Source: DAOSCP01 sp035379625 | GTDB taxonomy: Bacteria > Bacteroidota > Ignavibacteria > Ignavibacteriales > DAOSCP01 | Assembly: GCA_035379625.1 (NCBI GenBank) | Contig: DAOSVM010000011.1 | Span: 6,789 to 70,788, forward strand | DNA: 64,000 nucleotides | Direction of reading: 5' to 3' | Part shown: in pieces, positions 1 to 8,013 of the stretch | How positions within the stretch are numbered: the first letter of the stretch is position 1 | How the letters are laid out: every line of letters starts with the position of its first letter | The notes under the pieces: model-generated | Told to the model about the DNA's origin: nothing | Database searches by the model: none | Seen by the model: only the letters and a program-made list of their open reading frames with translations | Made by a program: the position numbers and the translations under genes

Positions 1-1
1 A

Positions 2-922
2 GCAATTATGGCAACAAGAACATTGGTAAACAAAAAAGACAGAATTTTAACCATGTTGATTATTCCTTTTATGTCATGTAGCGCTAGATTACCGGTTTAT
101 TTACTTTTTATTTCCGCATTTTTTGACAAAAACCAAGGATTAGTTCTTACTTCCATTTACTTCTTAGGCTTAATTATGGCTGCATTTTTCTCTATAATTT
201 TCAATAAACTTTTCTTCAAAGGTCAAGATGTGCCATTTGTTATGGAATTGCCGCCATATCGTATGCCAACATTAAAAAGTAGTATTCGCCATATGTGGTA
301 CAAAGCCAGCGCATATTTAAAGAAAATGGGAACAATTATATTAGGTCTATCTATAATTATTTGGTATTTAAGCAGTTATCCTAAGAATGAAAATATAGAA
401 AAATTTTATGATGAAAAAATTGAACAAATTCACAATGTTACAAATTTAGATGAAAATACTAAAAATGAGAAAATTGATGAACTGAATAGAATTAAAGTCG
501 CCGAAATTCAAGCAAATAGTTACATTGGTAAAATGGGAAAAGCAATCGAGCCCATTATTGCGCCATTAGGCTTTGATTGGAAAATCGGTGTTGCTATTAT
601 TTCCGGCCTAAGTGCAAAAGAAGTAATCATAAGTACCTTAAGCATCATTTATAAAGCAAACGACGAAGGTATTTCATTGAAAGAAAATTTGAAAAAAGAA
701 AAATTTTTATACGGACCTAATAAGGGAGAACCTGTTTTTACACCTTTAACAGTTTATACATTACTTGTTTTTGTGTTAATTTATTTCCCTTGTATTGCAA
801 CTATAGCTGCTATAAAAAATGAGTCTAATTGGAAATGGGCTTTGTTTGCTATATTTTATACAACATCTGTAGCATATATAACAGCATTTTTAGTTAATAA
901 TATTGTTAAATTATTTTTATAG
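2..922 (+). CDS. feoB: Ferrous iron transporter FeoB, C-terminal part (cut by window start)
   Basis: This is the membrane half of FeoB, the GTP-driven inner-membrane Fe(II) importer. The frame is open to the left edge, so the N-terminal G domain and first Gate segments lie outside the window. The visible part begins with the conserved stretch AIMATRTLVNKKDR, followed by FMSCSARLPVY, whose Cys-Ser-Ala-Arg core is a FeoB hallmark in the pore region. Further hydrophobic segments lie near residues 45-65, 107-120, 195-215, 252-272 and 280-303 of the visible fragment. A charged, Lys/Glu-rich soluble stretch separates the second Gate motif (AIISGLSAKEVIISTL). The next gene, eight bases downstream, encodes a small Cys-rich protein typical of feo operons. 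Identity is secure; only completeness is limited by the window. Confidence 0.95.
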   Translation, partial: AIMATRTLVNKKDRILTMLIIPFMSCSARLPVYLLFISAFFDKNQGLVLTSIYFLGLIMAAFFSIIFNKLFFKGQDVPFVMELPPYRMPTLKSSIRHMWYKASAYLKKMGTIILGLSIIIWYLSSYPKNENIEKFYDEKIEQIHNVTNLDENTKNEKIDELNRIKVAEIQANSYIGKMGKAIEPIIAPLGFDWKIGVAIISGLSAKEVIISTLSIIYKANDEGISLKENLKKEKFLYGPNKGEPVFTPLTVYTLLVFVLIYFPCIATIAAIKNESNWKWALFAIFYTTSVAYITAFLVNNIVKLFL

Positions 923-929
923 GAAAATC

Positions 930-1064
930 ATGCAAGAGATTTTAGTATACACGAGTATTTTATTTGCATTGTATATATTATTAAGAAAAAAAATTTTTAA
1001 AAGAAATTCAAATAAGCTATCTAGTTGCGGTTGTGATAGTTGCGGCTGCAGAATAGATAATTAA
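930..1064 (+). CDS. Small FeoB-associated Cys-rich membrane protein
   Basis: A 44-residue protein too short for usual gene calls. It starts with a hydrophobic segment (about residues 4-17, LVYTSILFALYILL), then a basic stretch (RKKIFKRN) and a Cys-rich tail with CGCDSCGC near the end. This layout, one N-terminal membrane helix plus a short tail of clustered cysteines, matches the FeoB-associated Cys-rich membrane proteins found directly after feoB in many Bacteroidota and Firmicutes. It follows feoB by seven bases with AGGAAA as a plausible ribosome site, so it is very likely cotranscribed. The cysteines may bind Fe(II) on delivery, but the role in this family is not established. The assignment rests on layout and position. 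Confidence 0.75.
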   Translation: MQEILVYTSILFALYILLRKKIFKRNSNKLSSCGCDSCGCRIDN

Positions 1065-1079
1065 AAAATATTTTTTCTT

Positions 1080-1501
1080 AGCTCAGACAGTGTAAGCTTA
1101 AGCCCCTTGCGGCATTTGTCATGCCGCAAGGGGCCAGCGAGCCTCGTGGCCCGCAAAAATTTTGCCACCATTTAAATAGTAGGGTGGCATTGATATGCCA
1201 CCTTTTTGGCATTGAATGCCATAATTGTGGCACGGAATTTCCACGTGGTGGCAAAAATAAACGTAGGGTGGCATTGATATGCCACCTTTTTGGCAATGAT
1301 ATGCCGTGTGGTAGCAGGAAAAATTGCCAATTTGGCAAAAGGTAGCAACATGGTAGCACGCATTTGCCACTCGGTGGCAGCCAAAATTTGAAGGTGGCAA
1401 TTATATCGAAAATACAATATAATTGCCACCTTTATTTTTTTGCAAGAATTGCAAAAAACCGCACAACGTCAGTTGTGCGGCACGCTTACACTGTCCAAGT
1501 T
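1080..1501 (+). repeat. Hairpin-rich inverted-repeat element, copy A
   Basis: Intergenic element between the convergent feo operon and proS. The left end reads AGCTCAGACAGTGTAAGC and the right end is a diverged inverse (GCTTACACTGTCCAAGT). In order: a 13-bp perfect hairpin (1103-1115 with 1121-1133), a 7-bp hairpin with one mismatch (1137-1143 with 1148-1154), palindromes GGTGGCAT-TGAT-ATGCCACC at 1183-1202 and 1267-1286, a TGGCATT/AATGCCA hairpin at 1207-1221, a 14-bp perfect hairpin (1393-1406 with 1417-1430), a TTTTTTGCAA/TTGCAAAAAA hairpin (about 1435-1456), and a 9-bp hairpin (1459-1467 with 1472-1480). It is visibly richer in G and C than its surroundings. The reading frames inside it are by-products of the repeats. 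No coding function is proposed. Confidence 0.85.
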
Positions 1502-1525
1502 AAGGAAATAATCTTAAGGCATAGA

Positions 1526-1553
1526 AAAAAGCTGCTCTTTCGAACAGCTTTTT
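1526..1553 (-). terminator. Rho-independent terminator of proS
   Basis: AAAAAGCTG and CAGCTTTTT form a 9-bp stem around a 10-base loop. Read on the minus strand the stem is followed by T residues, about 20 bases after the proS stop. Because it is symmetrical (A-tract and T-tract) it may also stop transcripts coming rightward out of the repeat element. Confidence 0.75.
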
Positions 1554-1574
1554 CATTATGTTTAATATAAAGTT

Positions 1575-3272
1575 TTAATCTATTTTTTCATTGTAGATTT
1601 TGATAATATTATCGACTAAATTATCTGTATCGACTGTTATTTTTTCGTTTGTTCTACGAATTTTCAGTTCAACTTGGTTTTGTTTTAATTTCTTTTCACC
1701 AACGATTATTTGTAAAGGAATACCAATTAAATCAGCGTCGTTGAATTTGAAGCCTGGTTGAGCTTCTCTATCATCCATAAGAACGGAAAAACCTTTTTTA
1801 TGTAATTCATCATAAATATTGTTTGCAAAATTTAATACATCTTGATTTTTAACATTAAGACAAATTAAATGAAAATCAAAAGGTGATAATGCTTTGTTCC
1901 AAATAATACCGTATTGATCATAATTGTTTTCGATATAGCAAGCAGCAACTCTTTCTACGCCAATACCATAGCTTCCCATAATAATAGGATGTGTTTGGCC
2001 TTTCTCATCGAGATATTGAACATTTAACGCTTCGGTGTATTTAGTACCGAGTTTGAAAATATGACCTAATTCGATAGCTTTGAAAACATCGATTGAATTT
2101 TGGCATCTTGGGCATTGTTCACTTTTTTTAACGACTCTTAAATCGAAATATTCTATATTTTGGACGTCTCTTGTAAGATCTATGCCATAAATATGATAAT
2201 CATCTTTATTTGCGCCGCTGTAGAGATTATTCCTATCTTTTAGTCTTAAATCTGCAATAATTTTATGTTTGAAGCCAACAGGGCCAATAGAACCAGCATT
2301 AGCTCCAGTTATTTCAACTAATTCATCGGGATGAGCAGGGCGTACATTTCCACCAAGAGCTTTTTCTAATTTAACTTCATTAACTTCGTCATTACCACAC
2401 ATTAGAACTAAAACGGGTTTGCCATCGTGAATATAAACTCTTGATTTTGCGCATTTTGTTTCGTCGATATTCAAAAATTGACAAAGTTCGTCAATAGATT
2501 TTACGTTTGGAGTGTGTATTTCTTTGATATTATCGGAAATTTCATCCCTTTTAATAACTGGAACAATTGAAGTAGCAACTTCAACATTGGCAGCATAACC
2601 GCATTTTTCGCAATAGGCAACAGTATCTTCACCAGCATCAGATTTTACCATAAATTCTTCAGAACCGCTTCCGCCCATAGCACCAGATGATGCACCAACA
2701 ACGAAGAAATTTATTCCGCATCTTTTGAAAATATTTTTGTAAGCTTGAGCGTGTTTGTTATAAGATTCATCGAGACCTTCCCAAGTTGCATCAAAAGAAT
2801 ACGCATCTTTCATTAAAAATTGTCTTCCACGAATAACTCCACTTTTTGGTCTTGGTTCATTTCTAAATTTTGTTTGAATTTGATACCATATTTGTGGTAA
2901 TTCTTTATAAGATTGTAAATTATTTTTTGCGTGGTATGTCATAATTTCTTCGTGAGTAGGAGCAAGAACGTAATCTCTATTTTTTACGTGGTACATTGTA
3001 TCGCCAAAAGCTTCAACTCTACCGGTTTGTTCCCATATTTCTTTAGGATTTAAAGCAGGGAGATGGAATTCTTGCCCGCCGATTTTATCCATTTCTTCAC
3101 GTATAATATTTGTAATTTTTTTGATAACTCTATAGCCTAATGGTAAAAATGAATAAATACCAGCAGAAAGCATCCTAACCATACCACTTCTGAGCATAAG
3201 TATATGGCTTGGAATAACAGCATCATTAGGAGTTTCTTTTAATGTAGGAATAAAAGATTTACTTAAACGCAT
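1575..3272 (-). CDS. proS: Prolyl-tRNA synthetase (bacterial long form)
   Basis: Class II aminoacyl-tRNA synthetase that charges tRNA-Pro in the cytoplasm. At 565 residues it has the length of the bacterial form with an editing insertion. Class II motif 2 is seen around residues 136-161 (TKFRNEPRPKSG, then RQFLMKDAYSFD). The YbaK-like INS editing domain fits in the segment of about 230-390 that splits the catalytic core. Motif 3 lies near residues 432-440 (GSYGIGVERV), and the C-terminal anticodon-binding domain begins at about 465. The gene stands alone, with the two tRNA genes upstream of it in the opposite orientation and a terminator directly downstream. Assignment is unambiguous. Confidence 0.98.
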   Translation of the reverse strand: MRLSKSFIPTLKETPNDAVIPSHILMLRSGMVRMLSAGIYSFLPLGYRVIKKITNIIREEMDKIGGQEFHLPALNPKEIWEQTGRVEAFGDTMYHVKNRDYVLAPTHEEIMTYHAKNNLQSYKELPQIWYQIQTKFRNEPRPKSGVIRGRQFLMKDAYSFDATWEGLDESYNKHAQAYKNIFKRCGINFFVVGASSGAMGGSGSEEFMVKSDAGEDTVAYCEKCGYAANVEVATSIVPVIKRDEISDNIKEIHTPNVKSIDELCQFLNIDETKCAKSRVYIHDGKPVLVLMCGNDEVNEVKLEKALGGNVRPAHPDELVEITGANAGSIGPVGFKHKIIADLRLKDRNNLYSGANKDDYHIYGIDLTRDVQNIEYFDLRVVKKSEQCPRCQNSIDVFKAIELGHIFKLGTKYTEALNVQYLDEKGQTHPIIMGSYGIGVERVAACYIENNYDQYGIIWNKALSPFDFHLICLNVKNQDVLNFANNIYDELHKKGFSVLMDDREAQPGFKFNDADLIGIPLQIIVGEKKLKQNQVELKIRRTNEKITVDTDNLVDNIIKIYNEKID

Positions 3273-3411
3273 ATAAATCCCTGTATTTTATGAAAATTGA
3301 ATAACAAATATAAGAAATTTTGAAAAAATAGTAAAAAATAAAAAAAAATATTTGCATAAAGGAACAAAATGTATTATATTAGTATTTCAAATTTATAAAA
3401 ATTTGTTTGAC

Positions 3412-3497
3412 GCCGGGATGGCGGAATTGGTAGACGCACAGGACTTAAAATCCTGTGGGGAGTAATCCCCGTGCCGGTTCGACTCCGGCTCTCGGTA
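3412..3497 (+). tRNA. tRNA-Leu (anticodon UAA)
   Basis: Cloverleaf read by eye: acceptor GCCGGGA pairs with TCTCGGT (with wobbles), anticodon stem CAGGA/TCCTG with loop CTTAAAA gives anticodon TAA, a long variable arm (GTGGGGAGTAATCCCCGT) marks a class II tRNA, and the T arm is GCCGG-TTCGACT-CCGGC. Discriminator A is at the end. The 3' CCA is not encoded (the next bases are CAT). Confidence 0.95.
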
Positions 3498-3513
3498 CAT
3501 AATACCTCCTTTT

Positions 3514-3548
3514 CCCCCTTAATACGTTAGTGTATGAGGGGGTTTTTT
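3514..3548 (+). terminator. Terminator after tRNA-Leu
   Basis: A run of five C pairs with a run of five G across a roughly 19-base partly paired loop, immediately followed by six T. It lies between the two tRNA genes, which suggests that tRNA-Val, whose 5' end is only four bases beyond the T-tract, is transcribed from readthrough or from a promoter overlapping this hairpin. Confidence 0.7.
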
Positions 3549-3552
3549 ATAT

Positions 3553-3629
3553 GGGTTCTTAGCTCAGTTGGTTAGAGCGCCACGTTGACATCGTGGAGGT
3601 CAGAAGTTCGAATCTTCTAGGACCCACCA
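3553..3629 (+). tRNA. tRNA-Val (anticodon GAC), CCA encoded
   Basis: Acceptor GGGTTCT pairs with AGGACCC (one wobble), D arm TTAGCTCAGTTGGTTAGAGC, anticodon stem CCACG/CGTGG around TTGACAT gives anticodon GAC, T arm CAGAAGTTCGAATCTTCT. Discriminator A is followed by an encoded CCA, unlike the neighbouring tRNA-Leu and the tRNA-Ala further on. Confidence 0.95.
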
Positions 3630-3747
3630 AATTCTCATAAAATACATCTCCTAACTAATAAATCACATATTTAACATTTCTTTTCTTTGATTTTTTTATA
3701 ATTAAATGTAATTTTGTTTTTCGATTTTAATTTTTATAGGTATTAAA

Positions 3748-4932
3748 ATGAAAGAGTTCTTTAAATCCGCTTTTGCAGTTTATATAAGAGAAAAAAATCG
3801 TATTCTTGAAAGAAAAACTTTATATGGTTTAACTATTTTTTTGCCATTCTTACTATCTCTTATTTTTATTGCTATTTATTATAAAGGTGTTGTACGTGAA
3901 ATACCAATTGCAATTTATAATGAAGATAATTCCAATCTTTCAAAATTAGCAATTCGTCAATTTGCTTCAGCCCCTTCTATGAAAATTTATAAATATGTAA
4001 ATTCCTTAGATGAAATTAAAAGTGAATTCCGAAAGGGTAATATTTATGGCGCTATTTATTTCCCAAAAAATCTTGAAAAAGATATTAGAAAACAACGCCA
4101 AACTTATGTTATTTTATATCGAACTAATGGTAATTTGATTATTGGTAATACTCTTTTAAGAGATTTCACAACAATTGCAAAAAGTTTAAGTGGCAAAATA
4201 CTTTTAACTAAAATTCAAAAACAAAAAGGTTTGAAAGAAGATCAAGCAAAAGCAATTATTCAACCTATTGTAATTGATACTGATTCTATGTTTAATCCAT
4301 ATTATAGCTATTTATATTTTCTTGTCCCTGGGCTACTTACAGTAACTTTATATATGGTAATTTTAGTTGTTACTGTTTTACTTTTTACAAGTGAAAAAGA
4401 ACATAATACACTTAAAGAACTTTTTGAAACAGCTAATTTTAATATTTGGGCAATTCTTGTTGGTAAAGCTACACCGCATATATTATTGAATTTTGTAACA
4501 GTTTTGCTCTTTTTTAATGTTTTATTCCCAATTTTTAATATTCCGATTTATGGATCTATTACTTTATTACTTGTTTTTTCTTTATTGTTTGTAGTAAGTT
4601 GTGTTCTACTTGGTATGGCAATTTCAGCTATATCTCCGGATCAGCAAAAAGCAACTGAAATTGGCTTGATAATTAGTACTCCAGCTTTCATTTTAAGTGG
4701 TTTTACATTTCCAGTTTGGGCAATGCCAAAAATTTATCATCTTTTAGCAGATTTAATTCCATATCCACATTATCTAGTTGGAGTTGTTAAAATTTATCAA
4801 ATGAATTGTGAATTCAAATATGTTAAATCAGAGTTTATTGCTTTATCACTCTTTGCAATAATTTCATTTATTGTTATTGCAATCTACTTACTTAAAACAA
4901 AAAAACAATTAATTGCTGGAGCTGAAAAATGA
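3748..4932 (+). CDS. ABC-2 type transporter permease (first of a pair)
   Basis: An integral inner-membrane permease of the ABC-2 (YhhJ/YbhR-like) type. There is one hydrophobic helix near residues 28-46, then a large extracytoplasmic domain (about 50-180). A C-terminal block of five to six helices (about 188-215, 235-262, 266-290, 300-320, 362-382) includes the conserved-looking segment GLIISTPAFILSGFTFPVWAMP. The stop overlaps the start of a second, similar permease by four bases (ATGA), so the two are translationally coupled and probably heterodimerise. No ATPase or HlyD-type adaptor gene is adjacent; the upstream neighbours are tRNAs. Substrate is unknown; in this family drug or envelope-component export is common. 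Family confidence is high, function low. Confidence 0.85.
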   Translation: MKEFFKSAFAVYIREKNRILERKTLYGLTIFLPFLLSLIFIAIYYKGVVREIPIAIYNEDNSNLSKLAIRQFASAPSMKIYKYVNSLDEIKSEFRKGNIYGAIYFPKNLEKDIRKQRQTYVILYRTNGNLIIGNTLLRDFTTIAKSLSGKILLTKIQKQKGLKEDQAKAIIQPIVIDTDSMFNPYYSYLYFLVPGLLTVTLYMVILVVTVLLFTSEKEHNTLKELFETANFNIWAILVGKATPHILLNFVTVLLFFNVLFPIFNIPIYGSITLLLVFSLLFVVSCVLLGMAISAISPDQQKATEIGLIISTPAFILSGFTFPVWAMPKIYHLLADLIPYPHYLVGVVKIYQMNCEFKYVKSEFIALSLFAIISFIVIAIYLLKTKKQLIAGAEK

Positions 4933-6098
4933 AAAATTATATAAATTTATTTATTAATTCATTTAAACGTGAAGCTGGAAGAATTTATCGTGATATAAAT
5001 ATTACTATGATAATTTTAATTGCTCCAATTGCTTATGCTATACTTTACGGTGGCTTTTATTGGAATAAAACAGAACAGAAAGTTGAAATTGTAGTTGTAG
5101 ATTATGATAATTCGCTTTCTTCACAAAAATTTATTAAATTACTAAATACACATCCTAACATTACTATAAAGTATAAACTACAAAGTTTTTCAGAAGCAGA
5201 AAATAAACTTAAAGAGTGGGATGCATTTGGTATTATTGTAATCGATAGAGGGTTTGAAGAAAAAATTAAAAAATTTCAACAAGCAAAAATAAAATTATCA
5301 CTAAACACAACAAGGTTTTTAGTATCCAATGACATAAACAAAGCTGTAAATGAAGTTGTAATTCATTTAACAGACGAACAAAGGCAAAAATATTATAATA
5401 ACTTAGGTTATACTTATGAAGAAGCAAAACAATTGATAGAGCCAATTGTTGCTGATATGCGTTCTTTATTCAACGTATATGAAACTTACGGTGATTTTTT
5501 ATTACCAGGCATATTTATTTTAATTTTACAACAAACATTATTAATTGGATTATGTGAAAGTATTGCTAAAGAACGTGAAGAAAATACTTTAAAAGATTGG
5601 TTAGAAATTTCTGGTAAAAGTGTTTGGGTTAGTATTTGGGGTAAAGCCTTTTTTTATTGGTTTAACTATATCGCGTATGGATTGCTTTATTTTGGTGTTT
5701 TATTCTATATCTTTAAATTACCTATTTTAGGAAGCAAATTAGCGTTGTTTTTAACTTCTATTCTATTTCTTTTGGCTGTAATTTATTTTGCATTTCTTTT
5801 ATCTAGTTTATTCAAAAGAAAATTAGTAGCTATTCAACTAATTGCATTTACATCATATCCAATATTTTTAATTTCAGGTTATAGCTGGCCTAAATTTGCA
5901 ATGCCCCAATTTGTTCAATGGTTAGCTGATTTTCTCCCAAGTACTCCTTATTTAAATTCGATGTTACGTATTACTTTGTATGGTGCAAATTTATCTGATG
6001 TAAAATATGAGATTTTTCACTTATTAATTTTAGTTATTATATTTTTAATCTTGACAAGAATTAGAATAAAAATTATATTGCAAAAAGAAATAATATAA
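4929..6098 (+). CDS. ABC-2 type transporter permease (second of a pair)
   Basis: Paralogue of the gene immediately upstream with the same plan: one N-terminal helix (about residues 22-42), an external domain (about 50-185), then a six-helix block ending near residue 385. The equivalent signature here is FTSYPIFLISGYSWPKFAMP. The start codon overlaps the previous stop. The pair most resembles the YbhS/YbhR or YhhJ permeases that normally work with a fused or separate ATP-binding subunit and a membrane-fusion protein; neither is in this operon, so the energising subunit must be encoded elsewhere if the transporter is active. A 20-bp gap follows before the chemoreceptor gene, which has its own strong AGGAG site. 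Confidence 0.85.
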   Translation: MKNYINLFINSFKREAGRIYRDINITMIILIAPIAYAILYGGFYWNKTEQKVEIVVVDYDNSLSSQKFIKLLNTHPNITIKYKLQSFSEAENKLKEWDAFGIIVIDRGFEEKIKKFQQAKIKLSLNTTRFLVSNDINKAVNEVVIHLTDEQRQKYYNNLGYTYEEAKQLIEPIVADMRSLFNVYETYGDFLLPGIFILILQQTLLIGLCESIAKEREENTLKDWLEISGKSVWVSIWGKAFFYWFNYIAYGLLYFGVLFYIFKLPILGSKLALFLTSILFLLAVIYFAFLLSSLFKRKLVAIQLIAFTSYPIFLISGYSWPKFAMPQFVQWLADFLPSTPYLNSMLRITLYGANLSDVKYEIFHLLILVIIFLILTRIRIKIILQKEII

Positions 6099-6118
6099 AT
6101 ACAAAAAGGAGTTGGTTT

Positions 6119-7954
6119 ATGAATTTTAAAAATTTATCAATTAAGCAAAAAATTTTCGGAATAGCTGTTTTTATTATAACTAGTACATTTGCAGCTGATT
6201 TTATTCACGAATATATAGCGCCTAATGCATTTTGGTTAGTAATGATATCATTAAGTGTTGTAATATTATTGTTATTAAATATTTTATACAAATCAATAAT
6301 AATTCCAATAAACTTAATTATTGAAGTTATTAAAACAAATAAAGAAAAAAATGAGGCAAATAAAATTAATTATGAAGCCAAACATGAATTAGGTAAAGTA
6401 ATTGAGGAAATAAACAGTTATATTTCTGATATTGAGAAAAATCAAAGTGTAATGAAAAAATTATATGCTGTACTTGATAAAGTTTCCAAAATTGATGATG
6501 TAAAAATAGTTTATCAAGAATTATTAAAAGGTATAAAAGATATTATAAATGTTAAATATGCTGCATTAGCAGTATTTGGTAAGGATGGTACAAAAGCTGA
6601 AGAATTTTATTCAGAAGGAATTAGTGAGACAGAAAAACAAAGAATTGGTAAATATCCAGAAGGTAAAGGCTTATTAGGTTATATTCATCAAACTAAAGAA
6701 GTTTTAAGATTGGATGATATGTCTAAACACCCTAAATCCTATGGCTTTCCTTCGGGCCATCCAAAAATGAAAACTTTACTTGCAGCTCCTATTATTGTGG
6801 CCAATAAATCGTATGGAAATTTATATATTTCAGAAAAAAATGATGGTACAGTTTTTACTGCAAGCGATGAATTATTATTCCGTTTTTATGCTATCCTTTG
6901 CGGTTTTGTTATTGCTCAAAATAATGAAAAGAAAAGTTTAGCTAATATTAATACTTTCCTTGAAACTGAAATAAAAGATGTTGCAACAATTATTGAGCAA
7001 GTAGCACAAGGTAATTTAAATGTATATATACCTACTGATTCTAAATTTGACTTTATTAAAAAATTAAAAGCAATGACAAACCAAATGGTTAGTAACTTAA
7101 ATGAATTGTTAGTTAATGTTGAAAATGCTATACAAGCTACAGCTAGTGCGAGTTCACAAATTTCCGCAACAACAGAGCAAATGTCTGCTGGTTCGCAAAT
7201 GCAAACACAACAGGCGGTATCAGTAGCAGCCGGAGTAGAAGAGGTAGCAAAGACAATAATGGAAAATAGCCAAAATGCGCTATCAGCAGTAGAAGCGGCG
7301 AAAGTGGCGGGAAAAGAAGCAGAAGAAGGTAATAAGATAGTAATGCAAACTATAAGTGGGATGAATAAAGTATCACAAATGGTAATACAGACAGCTAATA
7401 ACATAGAAGAATTAGGAAAGAGCAGTAATCAAATAGGAGAAATAGTACAAGTAATTGAAGAGATAGCCGATCAAACAAACTTATTAGCATTGAATGCAGC
7501 AATAGAAGCAGCAAGAGCAGGTGAGCAAGGAAGAGGGTTTGCAGTAGTAGCAGATGAGGTAAGAAAACTTGCAGAAAGAACAGGAAAAGCTACAAAAGAA
7601 ATAGCATCAATGATAAAGAAAATACAAAAAGATACTGAAGATGCAGTTACAGCGATGAGACAAGGAACTGCAGAAGTTGAAATTGGCGTAACTTATGCAA
7701 ATCAAGCTGGTGTTGCATTAAAAAAGATAAATGAAGAAACTCAGAAAGTATTAAATTTAATTAATCAAGTTGCAGTTGCAAATGAAGAACAAGCTAAAGC
7801 TGGTGAAGACATTGCACGAAATATTGAAAACATTAAAAATGTAACTCAAGAAACGTCTCAAGGTATACAACAAATCGCCATCGCTACAGAAGACCTTACG
7901 AGATTAACTATCACGCTTGAAATGAATATACAAAAATTCAACTTGAAAAAATAA
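6119..7954 (+). CDS. Methyl-accepting chemotaxis protein with cytoplasmic GAF domain (first copy)
   Basis: A chemoreceptor of 611 residues. Two hydrophobic helices near residues 13-30 and 37-58 are joined by only a few residues, so there is no real periplasmic sensor; sensing is expected in the cytoplasm. A GAF domain occupies roughly 110-270 (GKYPEGKGLLGYI, SYGFPSGHPKM, SYGNLYISEKN). A HAMP-like linker follows, and then a long coiled-coil signalling domain (about 335-611) whose hairpin tip is ADQTNLLALNAAIEAARAG near residues 453-471, the site that contacts CheA and CheW. The start is set by AAAAGGAGTTG eight bases upstream. The segment at 7226-7773 is almost identical at DNA level to the neighbouring receptor. 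The GAF ligand is unknown. Confidence 0.93.
   Translation: MNFKNLSIKQKIFGIAVFIITSTFAADFIHEYIAPNAFWLVMISLSVVILLLLNILYKSIIIPINLIIEVIKTNKEKNEANKINYEAKHELGKVIEEINSYISDIEKNQSVMKKLYAVLDKVSKIDDVKIVYQELLKGIKDIINVKYAALAVFGKDGTKAEEFYSEGISETEKQRIGKYPEGKGLLGYIHQTKEVLRLDDMSKHPKSYGFPSGHPKMKTLLAAPIIVANKSYGNLYISEKNDGTVFTASDELLFRFYAILCGFVIAQNNEKKSLANINTFLETEIKDVATIIEQVAQGNLNVYIPTDSKFDFIKKLKAMTNQMVSNLNELLVNVENAIQATASASSQISATTEQMSAGSQMQTQQAVSVAAGVEEVAKTIMENSQNALSAVEAAKVAGKEAEEGNKIVMQTISGMNKVSQMVIQTANNIEELGKSSNQIGEIVQVIEEIADQTNLLALNAAIEAARAGEQGRGFAVVADEVRKLAERTGKATKEIASMIKKIQKDTEDAVTAMRQGTAEVEIGVTYANQAGVALKKINEETQKVLNLINQVAVANEEQAKAGEDIARNIENIKNVTQETSQGIQQIAIATEDLTRLTITLEMNIQKFNLKK
7226..7773 (+). repeat. 548-bp near-identical chemoreceptor segment, copy 1
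   Basis: This stretch encodes the signalling helices and hairpin tip. By eye it matches 9124-9671 in the next gene with only two base differences (an A/G in AATGCRCTATC and an A/G in GCGGCRAAAGTG). Outside the block the two genes are clearly diverged. The block prefers codons ending in A (gta, ata, gca), unlike the T-ending codons around it. Confidence 0.95.
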
Positions 7955-7971
7955 ATGAAGATATTTTTATC

Positions 7972-7998
7972 AAAAAGCTGCCATTAGGCAGCTTTTTT
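7972..7998 (+). terminator. Terminator between the two chemoreceptor genes
   Basis: AAAAAGCTGCC and GGCAGCTTTTT pair around the loop ATTA and are followed by a T-tract. It lies just upstream of the AGGAGG ribosome site of the next chemoreceptor, so the second gene probably has its own promoter or depends on readthrough. Confidence 0.85.
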
Positions 7999-8013
7999 AT
8001 AATAGGAGGTCAT

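Noticed and set aside
1078..1429. Several open frames of 70-95 codons on both strands inside repeat copy A
   Set aside because: They arise from the hairpin units; the same frames recur in copies B and D in several phases, are low in complexity, lack ribosome sites and do not follow the genome's codon habit.
1080..1501. Target-site duplications flanking the elements
   Set aside because: Flanks of A to D were compared; apart from AT-rich bases and a TTA/TAA extension of the ends, no direct repeat of constant length is convincing.
6916..7404. Long antisense open frame opposite the first chemoreceptor (and its twin at 9075-9302)
   Set aside because: Appears in both duplicated signalling blocks because of the sense codon pattern; no ribosome site and no plausible protein.
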